Shown here: one piece after another, positions 35,842 to 43,970 of the stretch
Layout of the letters: the number at the start of each line of letters is the position of its first letter
Position numbering within the stretch: the first letter of the stretch is position 1
Origin: CAWBOY01 sp963790585
GTDB lineage: Bacteria > Planctomycetota > Planctomycetia > Gemmatales > Gemmataceae
DNA: 64,000 bases
Direction: 5' to 3'
NCBI GenBank assembly: GCA_963790585.1
Contig: CAWBOY010000007.1
Location: forward strand, 620,001-684,000
Notes under the pieces: generated by a model
Seen by the model: only the letters and a program-made list of their open reading frames with translations
The model's database searches: none
Told to the model about the DNA's origin: nothing
Made by a program: the position numbers and the translations under genes

Positions 35842-37015
35842 TTACCCCTTCAGCATCTCATCATGCCGCATGCCGCTCGGCGGATTGTCGGCCTTGTGGC
35901 AGTTCGCCAGGGCAGACCTCGCGCCGGCGTGCTGCTCGGCGTCGTTGTCTTCCCATTCGATCGAAACGGCACCGTCGAAGCCGACGCGGTTCAGCTCGAT
36001 GAAGATCTCTTCGAGGCTGTTGGCGTCGCGGGCCGTGCCGGCCGTGACGAAGTTCCAGCCGTTGGTCCAATGGCCCATCGGACGATGGCCGCCCAGCCGA
36101 CCGGCGCGGCAATGCTCTTGCGCCACCCAGACGCCCTTGACGTGAGCACAGTGGATGCGATCGCCGAACTCGCGGATGAAATCGATCACCGAGACGTTTT
36201 GCCATTCCATGTGCGAGCCGTCGAGGTTGAAGCCGACGACGCTGGCATAGCCGGCTTTGTCCATGGCCGCGAGATAGTCGTTAGCCGATTCGAGGTCGCC
36301 CATGGCGCGCTCGCTCGGATGGCATTCGAGGTCAAACGTGACGCCATATTTCTTGCAGGCGTCGAGGACGGGACCGAAGCGTTCCACGAGCAGCTGCAAG
36401 CTCACATCGCGGACGTCGGGGATGGCATGGCCCTCAATGTTGCCCGGCAACGGCGGGAAGAGGAACCAGTGGCTCCAGCAATGGGCCGGCGAGCCGACGA
36501 AGCCGGGCAGCGCGACCTTGCGATTCTGGAGCTTGCCCAGGTAATGGGCCAGGCGAACGCAGGCGAGCAGGTCGCGCGTCGCCTCTTGATGCAAAAGTTT
36601 GCCGACGTCGTCGGGGACGAAATACGGATTGGTGCGCGGCGGCTGGTTGCCCTTGTCACGCCAGGCCTTGTAGGCCGCCCGTGCCTCGCCTTTGCCGATG
36701 AACTGTAGCGTCTTGGCGCTCGGCTCGTCGCCCAGGGTCTGCCCCTGCAAATGGGTGGCGACGGTAAAGATCTCTAAAGCATGCTTCTTGGCCAGCGCGA
36801 CGCGCTCCTTGGCATACGCCTCGGCCCCGGCATCGGTGTCGCATTGGCGCAGGTCGAGTTCCCAGCTCGCTTCCTCCCAGCCATCGAAGCCGCTGTCGTG
36901 GAGGAATTGAACCCAGCGGCTCAAACGGCACGTTGCCGAACTGCCCACGAACCAGGCCGATTTGGTGATACGAGCCTTTGCCGAAACGATGCGACTCGGT
37001 TTGCTTAAAACCCAT
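35842..37015 (-). CDS. sugar phosphate isomerase/epimerase, frameshifted
   Basis: A TIM-barrel protein of the xylose isomerase-like/sugar phosphate isomerase family, about 390 residues when one base in the AAA run at 36923-36925 is removed. The N-terminus MGFKQTESHRFGKGSYHQIG (ATG 37015) and GLVRGQFGNVPF is in one frame and SRWVQFLHDSGFDGWEEASWELDL in the other. Later motifs are LHQEATRDLLACVRLAHYLG, LECHPSERAMG (Glu/His metal site), VGFNLDGSHMEW, HCAHVKGVW and FDGAVSIEWEDND (metal-binding Glu). It would isomerise or epimerise a sugar and stands next to an aldo/keto reductase, consistent with catabolism. Confidence 0.82.
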
Positions 37016-37114
37016 CGTAAGCACTCCCTTTTGTTGCGAATTCCTTGGATGGCACGGATGCAGTGTCGATGACTATATCGCGCTCGATTGGCGCTGCAAG
37101 GGAATTGGCGCGTT

Positions 37115-38077
37115 TCACGCTCCGCCGTTTGGCCCATTTAGCCGCGGCGCCGGATAGTGGCCGCTGGGCCAACCCATATCACGCACCGGCGCGAGAATCG
37201 CCTGAATCTCCGCAACCAGCTTGGGATCCGCTGGCGCCTCGAGCGCTCGCAGATTCGACTCGACCTCCGACAGTTTCGACATGCCCGCCAGCGTCACCGG
37301 CACGCGGTCGTCATGGAGCGTAAAGCGCAACGCGACATCCGCCAGATCGACGCCGCGACTCTGACAAAACGCGGCTGCTTTGCGAGCCGCTTCCTTCATC
37401 GCCAGCGGCGCGGGATGCCACGGCGGCGGCCCGGACTGCGTCAGCAGACCCATCGACAGCGGGCTGGCGTTAATCAAGCCGACGCCGCGCTCGGTCGCCA
37501 ACGGCAATAGTTCCGTCAGCAAGCGCGTGTTCTGCAAGGTGAGATGACAATAGCTTAGCACCAGATCCAGCTCGCATTTCTTTATGGCCTCGGCCAACAC
37601 CGGCAGCGGATAGCCACTGACGCCGATGAATCGGCACTTGCCCGCCTTTTTGAGCTTGTGCAGCGTTGGGATCGTCTCGTTCCAGACCTTTTCCAGGTCG
37701 GGCGTGAACTCGATGTCATGCGCGATGAAGATGTCCACGTAATCCGTGCCGAGCCGCCGCAGCGATTCGTCGAGACTGGCGGTCATATGCTTGGGCGTGA
37801 AATCAAACACCGCCCGATCGATGCGCCCGCCCTTGGTGCTGAGAATGACGCGCTCGCGCCAGCCGCCGGCGAGGGCCCGGCCCAAAACCTCCTCGCCCTT
37901 TTTGATGCCGTAATAAGGGCTGGTATCGACCAGATCGATCCCGCGCTCGACCGCCGTGTGAAAGGCCCGGATGCTCGCGCCTTCGTCGATGTCGCCATAA
38001 ACGCTGCCCAGCGGCGCGCCGCCAAAGCCCAGCGCCGGGACCATAAGACCCGTCTTACCAAGTGGGGACCGTCGCAT
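37115..38077 (-). CDS. aldo/keto reductase
   Basis: A 320-residue aldo/keto reductase with the catalytic tetrad in place: DLVDTSPYYG (Asp and Tyr), ILSTKGG (Lys) and FIAHDIEF (His). It begins MRRSPLGKTGLMVPALGFGG and resembles L-fucose or D-galactose dehydrogenases of this family (GDIDEGASIRAFHTAVERG). These oxidise a sugar or reduce an aldehyde with NAD(P). It runs in the same direction as the sugar isomerase, 99 bases upstream of it, and may share its transcript. Exact substrate not determined. Confidence 0.88.
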   Translation of the reverse strand: MRRSPLGKTGLMVPALGFGGAPLGSVYGDIDEGASIRAFHTAVERGIDLVDTSPYYGIKKGEEVLGRALAGGWRERVILSTKGGRIDRAVFDFTPKHMTASLDESLRRLGTDYVDIFIAHDIEFTPDLEKVWNETIPTLHKLKKAGKCRFIGVSGYPLPVLAEAIKKCELDLVLSYCHLTLQNTRLLTELLPLATERGVGLINASPLSMGLLTQSGPPPWHPAPLAMKEAARKAAAFCQSRGVDLADVALRFTLHDDRVPVTLAGMSKLSEVESNLRALEAPADPKLVAEIQAILAPVRDMGWPSGHYPAPRLNGPNGGA

Positions 38078-38119
38078 GGCCGAGCCTCCGAGTGCCGAGT
38101 GATTTCGTGTCGCCCTCTG

Positions 38120-38281
38120 CTATCTTATATAGCCCCCGGCTTGCCGGGGGCGCGCTAGGGCGAACGCAATCCTGCTTGCATACGGGTGCAGGTCGACCAC
38201 GGCGTTAACGGCAATCAAATGCAGAAGGTCCATTGTGTTCGCCAACCGAGCCAAACCGCTCGTATCGATCAAATAGGCCAT
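38120..38281 (-). pseudogene. truncated PIN toxin, interrupted by a family C repeat
   Basis: The frame starts at ATG 38281 with AYLIDTSGLARLANTMDLLH and IAVNAVVDLH, the N-terminal third of a VapC-type PIN domain (first Asp in YLIDTS). It then runs into the family C repeat, giving a meaningless tail ARPRQAGGYIR and a TAG inside the repeat at 38120-38122. The remaining two thirds, with the other acidic residues, are absent. The start overlaps the antitoxin stop as TAATG, so this was a coupled pair before truncation. Not in any long reading frame, hence easily missed. Confidence 0.72.
38121..38168 (+). repeat. family C palindrome, copy 4, long form
   Basis: The C hairpin followed by GCGCGCTAGGGCGAACGCAA and TCC. 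It sits inside the truncated PIN gene, the only copy in the window that cuts a gene. It is antisense to that gene. Confidence 0.82.
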
Positions 38282-38509
38282 TATTCGTAAAGCCCTTCGC
38301 TGCTGACCGCTTCATTGGAGAGGGCCACGCCACAATTGCTCGCGGCGGAGAGCAAACGCCGCTCCCATTCATCACGCGGTTGAATCTGTGGGGCGGGCGA
38401 GAAAGCGCTCGCGCAGAGCATCAAGGGCTAATAGCTCGGGGGAGACGCCTTGTTTGCGAGCCTGGTCATTCAACGCGGCTTCAAGATCGTGACCGAGAGT
38501 GATTACCAT
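38281..38509 (-). pseudogene. antitoxin partner of the truncated PIN toxin, frameshifted
   Basis: ATG 38509 opens VITLGHDLEAALNDQARKQG and SPELLALDALRERFLARP, a short helical antitoxin of a recognisable PIN-partner type. The frame then breaks at the GGGG run 38390-38393 and continues as QIQPRDEWERRLLSAASNCG and VALSNEAVSSEGLYE, the usual C-terminus of this family. The 229-base length is one base more than a multiple of three, so a single extra base restores a 75-residue protein. Either a sequencing indel or true decay is possible; the ruined toxin next door favours decay. Confidence 0.68.
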
Positions 38510-38563
38510 TGCCGGTTATCCTGTGCCTCAGATGCTTCATCGATTTAACACGCCCCAATTTCC

Positions 38564-38612
38564 TATCTTATATAGCCCCCGGCTTGCCGGGGGCGCGCCA
38601 GGGCGAACACAA
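38564..38612 (+). repeat. family C palindrome, copy 5, long form
   Basis: Same hairpin and the same GCGCGCCAGGGCGAACACAA-TCC extension as copy 4, 443 bases further on. The two copies bracket the antitoxin relic and upstream region as direct repeats. Confidence 0.82.
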
Positions 38613-38630
38613 TCCCACTTCCGCTCTCTC

Positions 38631-38650
38631 AATACTTCGCCATCCCCTTC
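38631..38650. other. short remnant of the aldolase 3' end
   Basis: AATACTTCGCCATCCCCTTC repeats the sequence around the stop of the HpcH/HpaI aldolase at 40532 (TAATACTTCGCCATTTCCTT). It ends at the membrane gene's stop and marks a past duplication. Confidence 0.5.
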
Positions 38651-39047
38651 ACAACGTTCCCGCTCCGGCGGTTGATCTACGATACCACCACGCCCAAATT
38701 AGCCCCGCGAGCAGCGCTCCGACCGTGTAATAAACCACGTCCAAATAATCCGCCACACACCGATCGCCAAGCCAACCTGTCGCCGGCAGCCAAATCTCGA
38801 AGATCCACGACCAGAGGATGAGCGGAATCACGATCTCGCCCGGCTGCGGCGGCGCGTCGTGACCACGGAGCCTGACGACGCGCTGGGCGAACAGCATGAT
38901 CGGCACCCAGAAAGGAATGCAAATGAGATCGTTTAAGTGTTCGTGAACGAAGCCTGTCTTCCAGATCGATTTCAAGACGAATCGATTGAGAAAATAGGTG
39001 GCTACACATGGGAGGAACAGGGGATCACGCAGGTAGCGGAAGGGCAC
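38649..39047 (-). CDS. VanZ-like membrane protein, unknown
   Basis: A 132-residue protein with about four membrane helices (LICIPFWVPIMLFAQRVV, IVIPLILWSWIFEIWLP, YYTVGALLAGLIWAWWY) and the motif DRCVADYLDVVYYTVG, which resembles the D-x-x-D-x-x-x-N-x-x-G pattern of VanZ-like proteins. Its role is unknown. Same strand as, and three bases downstream of, the first GspG-like gene, so probably co-transcribed with it. Confidence 0.65.
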   Translation of the reverse strand: MPFRYLRDPLFLPCVATYFLNRFVLKSIWKTGFVHEHLNDLICIPFWVPIMLFAQRVVRLRGHDAPPQPGEIVIPLILWSWIFEIWLPATGWLGDRCVADYLDVVYYTVGALLAGLIWAWWYRRSTAGAGTL

Positions 39048-39050
39048 GGG

Positions 39051-39716
39051 TCAATGTCCTGATACATGAAGGGCGCTTATCACAACCGCTGCGAGAACGG
39101 CGAAGACAAGCGTGGGAATGTGTATCATGAGCGTTTCTACCAGCGTGAGTTGTTTCGCCGTTTTTTTCTTCATTGGTAGCAACCAAATGGGGAAGGCAAA
39201 TAGACCTGCAAGAAGGCACACCTGTCGAATGCCGACCGCGCGTTGATTGCGGCTGAATTCCCAGATAGAAACACTTTCCAATTTAAGGTTTTCTCTGTCA
39301 ACTTCGGGGTTGTCGTTATCAGCGTACAAGTCGGCGTCCAGCCCAACGCCTCCCGGTTTGCCATCCCGTCCAAGCGAATAGAGCTTATAAAGATCGCCTT
39401 TGATCTCATAATGGATGGGCCGGCACCACATGTCTATGGGAAAGCCCGTATCGTCCACGAAAACGGCTTCGTCTTTCACGATGTCCAGATTCATTAAAAT
39501 GGGAGGCAAGCTCCCGGTTTTCTCCTTATGCTCTTCAATCGCTTCACGGAGTTTCTTAAGCATAAGCCGCGAATAAATAAGATCATAGCGGCGCGAAAAC
39601 TCACCTCGATAGGTCAGCCAAGCACAAATATACGCCGTTCCAGCGATGATTATCGCCGTTAGGACGCAGAGCGCAAGACGCGCCACCCAACTGGAGAGCC
39701 TATGTTCGTCGAACAT
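39051..39716 (-). CDS. membrane protein with GspG-like core, paralogue 1
   Basis: A 221-residue protein: N-terminal membrane helix (LALCVLTAIIIAGTAYICAW), a middle periplasmic part, and two C-terminal helices. The middle resembles the type II secretion pseudopilin GspG C-terminal domain: an alpha helix LKKLREAIEEHKEKTGSLP, then DMWCRPIHYEIKGDLYKLYS and SLGRDGKPGGVGLDADLY, where the Ca-binding loop DGKPGG...DAD corresponds to GspG. It lacks the prepilin cleavage site and has extra helices, so it is not itself a pilin. It is a tandem paralogue of the gene at 39845, with the LALCVLTAIIIAGTAYICAW start nearly identical. Confidence 0.72.
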   Translation of the reverse strand: MFDEHRLSSWVARLALCVLTAIIIAGTAYICAWLTYRGEFSRRYDLIYSRLMLKKLREAIEEHKEKTGSLPPILMNLDIVKDEAVFVDDTGFPIDMWCRPIHYEIKGDLYKLYSLGRDGKPGGVGLDADLYADNDNPEVDRENLKLESVSIWEFSRNQRAVGIRQVCLLAGLFAFPIWLLPMKKKTAKQLTLVETLMIHIPTLVFAVLAAVVISALHVSGH

Positions 39717-39759
39717 CTTTCGGTCCCATGGTGAGGAGGGTGTCCGACTTCGTCATTGC

Positions 39760-39842
39760 TAATACTTCGCCATCTCTTTCCCCTGCGCACCCATACGCTT
39801 CATGATGTTCCCGGCGATCTCCATCATCATGCACAGCTCGCC
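39760..39842. other. duplicated 3' end of the HpcH/HpaI aldolase
   Basis: TAATACTTCGCCATCTCTTT and following bases through CATCATCATGCACAGCTCG mirror the last 80 bases of the aldolase gene (40532 onward), including the stop, with scattered changes. It lies right upstream of paralogue 1 and downstream of paralogue 2, so the duplicated unit was the aldolase 3' end plus the GspG-like gene. Confidence 0.7.
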
Positions 39843-39844
39843 GC

Positions 39845-40489
39845 TCAATGTCCTGATGGGAGATGAAGAACACTTATCGCGACTGCCACGATAACGGCGA
39901 AGCCGGCTGTGAGGCCGTGCGTCATAATAACCTTAATAGGCGAGAGCCGATTCTCCATTCTTTTTTTCAATGGCAGCAAGCAAATCGGGAAAGCCAGTAA
40001 GCCTGCCCCCAGGCATGTTCTCTGTATGCCGATTGTGTCTACGTCGAAAGTGAATTGCCATAATGTGAGTCCTTCCATTGCGGATTTCACCTTGCCAGCA
40101 TGAATGTCAGCGTCCAACCCATAGCCGCCCGGTTTGCCATCACGCCCGAGCGAATAGAGGTCGTAATTGTCGCCATCGACTTGATAAAAGAGAGGCCGAC
40201 GCCATGCGTCCAACGGACGCCCCAGATCATCCACCCGAGCAATATGCTCCTCAATGTCCAGGTCCGCTAGAGTTGCGGGCAGGCTTCCCGTTTCCTCCTT
40301 ATACTTCGCAAGCGCGTCGCGGAGTGACTGAATCGAATCTCGCGTATAGACGACATCATCTCGGAAGTAGATAAAGTTTCGATAGCTGAGCCAAGCACAA
40401 ATATACGCCGTTCCAGCGATGATTATCGCTGTCAAGACACACAGGGCGATGCGTGTCGGCCAACTCGAGCGCTGATGTTCGCTGAACAT
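39845..40489 (-). CDS. membrane protein with GspG-like core, paralogue 2
   Basis: A 214-residue paralogue of the preceding gene with the same topology: IALCVLTAIIIAGTAYICAW, an extracytoplasmic GspG-like part with SLRDALAKYKEETGSLPATL and LYSLGRDGKPGGYGLDADIH, then two helices (GIQRTCLGAGLLAFPICLLP and a C-terminal one). About half of the residues match paralogue 1 by eye, most strongly the first helix and the DGKPGG loop. The unit appears to be a duplication including the tail of the aldolase gene. Function unknown; a calcium-binding structural module on the cell surface or membrane is plausible. Confidence 0.72.
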   Translation of the reverse strand: MFSEHQRSSWPTRIALCVLTAIIIAGTAYICAWLSYRNFIYFRDDVVYTRDSIQSLRDALAKYKEETGSLPATLADLDIEEHIARVDDLGRPLDAWRRPLFYQVDGDNYDLYSLGRDGKPGGYGLDADIHAGKVKSAMEGLTLWQFTFDVDTIGIQRTCLGAGLLAFPICLLPLKKRMENRLSPIKVIMTHGLTAGFAVIVAVAISVLHLPSGH

Positions 40490-40531
40490 CTATGGGTTCC
40501 GTTCTGAAGATTCTGTCCGGCTGCCTTGATC

Positions 40532-41323
40532 CTAATACTTCGCCATTTCCTTCCCCTGGGCCCCCATCCCCTTCATAATGGCCCCCGCCGCGTCCATCAT
40601 CATGCGCAGCTCGCTGCCGATGGCGATGAATTGCCAGCCTTCCGCGATCCTGTGTTTCGCTTCCTCGACGCTCATGCAGTGATAGCCGGCCGCGACTCCA
40701 TGTTTCTTACAGGTGGCGAGGATGTGGGCGTTCGCTTCGGCTGTGGCCTGGGCACTTGGTGGTTTGCCGTCTTTGCTACGCATGGAGGCGGCGAGATCGT
40801 TGGGGCCGACGAAGATGGCGTCGATGCCGGGGACGGAGAAAATGGAGTCCGCATTCTCGACGGCCTGGATATGTTCGCACTGGAGGACGAGCAACAGTTG
40901 CTCGTTGGCGTGGGCGAAATAATCAGGGCCGGTCGTCTGAAAATTGAGGGCGTGGACCGCGCCGCCGACGCTGCGGTTGCCGACGGGCGGATACAGAGCC
41001 GCCGCGATCGCGTCCTCCGCTTCCTGGCGGCTATTCACCATCGGCACGACGATGCCCATCGCCCCATTATCAAGCACGCGTTTGATATGGTCATGCCGAT
41101 TCGCCGGCACGCGCGCCAGGGCGACACAGCCCGCGTCGGCGATCGAAGCCCACATGTGGGTAGCCGTCTCCCAATCGACGAGGCTATGTTCGATGTCCAC
41201 TGTGAGCCAATTGAAGCCGATGCGCGCCAGGAAACGGCACGCGGTGATGCTACCCAGCGTGAGCCAGGTGCCGACCGAAGGTTGACCGGCCTTTAGGGCT
41301 TTTTTGACGGGATTGATGAGCAT
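40532..41323 (-). CDS. HpcH/HpaI family aldolase
   Basis: A 263-residue class II aldolase: VGTWLTLGSITACRFLARIG, FNWLTVDIEHSLVDWETA (catalytic His and metal ligand region), MGIVVPMVNSRQEAEDAI, YPPVGNRSVGG, LQCEHIQAVENADSIFSVPG (Glu metal ligand), and DAIFVGPNDLAASM. The family splits 2-keto-3-deoxy sugar acids or related 2-oxo acids into pyruvate and an aldehyde. It sits near an isomerase and an aldo/keto reductase, so a role in sugar-acid catabolism fits. The start ATG 41323 has no close ribosome binding site that I can be sure of. Confidence 0.9.
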   Translation of the reverse strand: MLINPVKKALKAGQPSVGTWLTLGSITACRFLARIGFNWLTVDIEHSLVDWETATHMWASIADAGCVALARVPANRHDHIKRVLDNGAMGIVVPMVNSRQEAEDAIAAALYPPVGNRSVGGAVHALNFQTTGPDYFAHANEQLLLVLQCEHIQAVENADSIFSVPGIDAIFVGPNDLAASMRSKDGKPPSAQATAEANAHILATCKKHGVAAGYHCMSVEEAKHRIAEGWQFIAIGSELRMMMDAAGAIMKGMGAQGKEMAKY

Positions 41324-41361
41324 AGTTCAAAACTCCTGTTGTAGAGTCAATTTTCACAGAC

Positions 41362-41392
41362 TACCGAGCCTGAAGCGTAAGCGAAGAGCCTC
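41362..41392. repeat. half of a family B palindrome
   Basis: ACCGAGCCTGAAGCGTAAGC and GAAGAGCCTC, one arm only. It runs directly into the family D array, so the arrays were inserted next to or into a family B element. Confidence 0.7.
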
Positions 41393-41397
41393 ATATA

Positions 41398-41610
41398 GTA
41401 GACGCGGCAAGATGCCGCGTTGGCGTGGTGTCACGCGGCAAGATGCCGCGTTGGCGTGGTGTCACGCGGCAAGATGCCGCGTTGGCGTGGTGTCACGCGG
41501 CAAGATGCCGCGTTGGCGTGGTGTCACGCGGCAAGATGCCGCGTTGGCGTGGTGTCACGCGGCAAGATGCCGCGTTGGCGTGGTGTCACGCGGCATCTTG
41601 CCGCGTCTAC
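41398..41610. repeat. family D array 2, six 31-base units
   Basis: Starting at GTAGACGCGG, the unit ACGCGGCAAGATGCCGCGTT-GGCGTGGTGTC recurs six times at an exact 31-base period (41402, 41433, 41464, 41495, 41526, 41557). Each unit holds a CGCGGCA-AGA-TGCCGCG hairpin. At 41588 the motif appears inverted (ACGCGGCATCTTGCCGCGTC), closing on GTCTAC. No spacers exist, so it is not a CRISPR array. The long frames through it are repeat-encoded. Confidence 0.9.
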
Positions 41611-42041
41611 TTTTCAACACCCAATATATCGATCCCCGGCTCTTCATAACGAATATAAAGCGCCTCCTGGCCCAGGCGTCGCCCGGTCTCCCGAACCACT
41701 TCCCGAAATCGGCCCAACCGACCGGCCTCGAAGCTGATGATGACCAGGCGCACCGGCTCGCGTTGCATCAGGCCTTGGCCATCGATCCAGCAACCTTCAC
41801 ACTCCGCTCCGAGCGTCGCGCCGCCGAATTCCTTGGCGAGCAGGGCCACGGCGTCGTCCCATTGGCGCTCGGTGAAGGGGTGATCGGGGTTGCCGCGCGT
41901 CGGCAGGTGGATTGTCGCTTCGAGCCGGTGCGAGAGGTTGGCGTGGGACGGCTTCGCCTGATACCCGACGAACATTCCTCCCGCGATGGCTCCGATGGCC
42001 AGCAGGCAGAAGCCGAACAAAAAAGGCCGGGACTGCATCAT
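41607..42041 (-). CDS. hypothetical membrane-anchored protein
   Basis: A 144-residue protein with one N-terminal membrane helix (RPFLFGFCLLAIGAIAGGMF) and a soluble domain ending LIISFEAGRLGRFREVVRE and EALYIRYEEPGIDILGVEK. The strand/helix pattern resembles DUF3574-type small domains, but I am not certain. The final TAG is the end motif GTCTAC of the family D array. It lies 18 bases downstream of glycyl-tRNA synthetase on the same strand, so it may be read from that transcript. Confidence 0.6.
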   Translation of the reverse strand: MMQSRPFLFGFCLLAIGAIAGGMFVGYQAKPSHANLSHRLEATIHLPTRGNPDHPFTERQWDDAVALLAKEFGGATLGAECEGCWIDGQGLMQREPVRLVIISFEAGRLGRFREVVRETGRRLGQEALYIRYEEPGIDILGVEK

Positions 42042-42059
42042 CGCGGGACCCGGCTCCTT

Positions 42060-43682
42060 TCACGCCTTCGGGCGCAACAGGCCGACGATCTCTTCAGAGA
42101 CTTTATCGAGCTTTATACGCCGTTGTTCCAGCGTGTCGCGGTCACGAATGGTCACGGTCTGGTCTTTCAGCGTGTCGTGATCGATCGTCAGGCAGTACGG
42201 CGTGCCGGCTTCGTCCTGACGGCGGTAGCGCCGGCCAATCGAGCCACCCTCGTCGTAGTAGACATTGAACTGTTGCTTCAGCTCACGATACAGCTTTTGC
42301 GCGATCTCCGGCATCCCTTCCTTCTTGAGATGCGGCAACACGGCCACCTTGAACGGCGCCAGGCGCGGATGCAGCTTCAAGACGACGCGCTCGGTCATTT
42401 TGCCGCTATCGTCGGGTGCCTGGTCTTCGCAGTAGGCGGCGCAGAGGAACGCGAGCGTGCCGCGATCGGCCCCTGCCGACGGCTCGATGACATGTGGGAT
42501 GTAGCGTTCGCGCGTGATCTCGTCGTAATAACGCAGATCCTTGCCGCTGCCCTTGTGTCGCGGCTTCCCTTCCGCATTCAATTCGACGACCAGCTGGCCA
42601 TCCTTGCGAACGAGCTTCCCTTCCGAATGACTTCGCAAATCGAAATCGCCACGATGGGCGATCCCCTCCAGTTCGCCGAACTCGCCCGGCGGCAAGAACG
42701 GGAACGCATATTCGATGTCCGCCGTGCCACACGAATAGTGGCTCAATTCCTCGGCATGATGCTCACGCAGCCGCAGGCGTTCCTTGGATAAGCCCAAATC
42801 GAGATACCATTTGTAGCGGCGATCGCGCCAGTATTGATACCAGGCCGGCGACGCGCCGGGATGGCAGAAAAACTCGATCTCCATCTGCTCGAACTCGCGC
42901 GAGCGGAAGGTGAAGTTGCGCGGCGTGATTTCGTTGCGGAAACTCTTGCCGACCTGGGCGATGCCGAACGGCACCTTGACGCGGCTGCTGTCGCAGACGT
43001 TTTTGAAATTGACGAAGATGCCCTGGGCCGTCTCGGGCCTGAGAAAGACGGTCCCCTCTTCGCCGCTGAGAGCGCCGGCCGTCGTCTTGAACATCAGGTT
43101 GAATTCACGCGGCGGCGTCAGTGAGCCGAGTGCCTTGGCTTCAGGCGCGAGCGCCTTGTCGAAATCCTCGACCTTGACTTCCGTCAACGACACGATCGGA
43201 CCATCCCATTTGAGATCCGCAATGTTCTTGGCGCGCAGGTCGAAGAACTTGAGCGCCCGTTGCTCGGCCGCCTTTTCCCCCTCCTCGCCGCCTTCTTCAA
43301 CCGCGATGAACACCCGTTGCCCCTTGGCCTCAACCCATCGGCCTCGCACCTGATCGTGGCGATAGCGTTTCTTGGTCTCCTTGCAATCGACCATGAAATC
43401 GTGAAACAGATCGTAATGGCCCGAGCATTTCCAGACCTGGGCATGCATGATGATCGAGCAATCGAGGCCGACCATTTCATACGCCTCGGGCGACCCATGC
43501 ACCGGGCTGAGGTCGTCATGCCCCGTGACCATGTCGCGCCACCACGCTTCCTTGACGTTCCGCTTCAGCTCGACGCCAAGCGGCCCATAGTCCCAAAAGC
43601 CATTGATGCCGCCATAGATTTCGCTGGACTGAAAGAGAAAGCCGCGTCGTTTGCAGAGAGAGACGATCTTATCCATAGACAT
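42060..43682 (-). CDS. glyQS: glycyl-tRNA synthetase, dimeric type
   Basis: A 540-residue class II synthetase of the homodimeric (archaeal/eukaryal-like) glycyl type, which charges tRNA-Gly. Seen are the N-terminal block CKRRGFLFQSSEIYGGINGF, the WDYGPLGVELKRNV segment, class II motif 2 FNIAQVGKSFRNEITPRN-like FGIAQVGKSFRNEITPRNFT, MEIEFFCHPG, and motif 3 near VIEPSAGADRG. The C-terminal anticodon-binding domain holds APFKVAVLPHL and GTPYCLTIDHDTLKDQTVTI. Start ATG 43682 (MSMDKIVSL) is chosen for alignment with relatives; a second ATG lies two codons in. Being essential and intact, it is a good marker. Confidence 0.95.
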   Translation of the reverse strand: MSMDKIVSLCKRRGFLFQSSEIYGGINGFWDYGPLGVELKRNVKEAWWRDMVTGHDDLSPVHGSPEAYEMVGLDCSIIMHAQVWKCSGHYDLFHDFMVDCKETKKRYRHDQVRGRWVEAKGQRVFIAVEEGGEEGEKAAEQRALKFFDLRAKNIADLKWDGPIVSLTEVKVEDFDKALAPEAKALGSLTPPREFNLMFKTTAGALSGEEGTVFLRPETAQGIFVNFKNVCDSSRVKVPFGIAQVGKSFRNEITPRNFTFRSREFEQMEIEFFCHPGASPAWYQYWRDRRYKWYLDLGLSKERLRLREHHAEELSHYSCGTADIEYAFPFLPPGEFGELEGIAHRGDFDLRSHSEGKLVRKDGQLVVELNAEGKPRHKGSGKDLRYYDEITRERYIPHVIEPSAGADRGTLAFLCAAYCEDQAPDDSGKMTERVVLKLHPRLAPFKVAVLPHLKKEGMPEIAQKLYRELKQQFNVYYDEGGSIGRRYRRQDEAGTPYCLTIDHDTLKDQTVTIRDRDTLEQRRIKLDKVSEEIVGLLRPKA

Positions 43683-43970
43683 AATGAGAGATCCTAAATC
43701 GACCAATAACGGTGGCTCCGTGGGCGTTCGTCGGATCTGTGTATCATACTTGACACAGCGTTGGTGGCATCCCACCAATCATGGCGCAGCGTCACTGCGC
43801 ATTTCACGAGTCGTGAGCGTATCGCGGATATGTAGAGTAATCCAGAGCCGCTTATAGTAGGTTAAAACGATGGTATGCTCGTCGCCATGAGCGGAGTTGC
43901 CTGCAATGATTAGAGGAAGTAGCGACAAAGAGACGCGACGGGTTGATGCAATGCAGTCCCGAGGTAAACG

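Noticed and set aside
41398..41610. CRISPR-like array
   Set aside because: The units are contiguous and identical, with no variable spacers.
41304..42791. Long plus-strand frame with repeated MPRWRGVTRQDAALAWCHAA-type residues
   Set aside because: It is the family D tandem array read in all frames, continued into the antisense of glycyl-tRNA synthetase.
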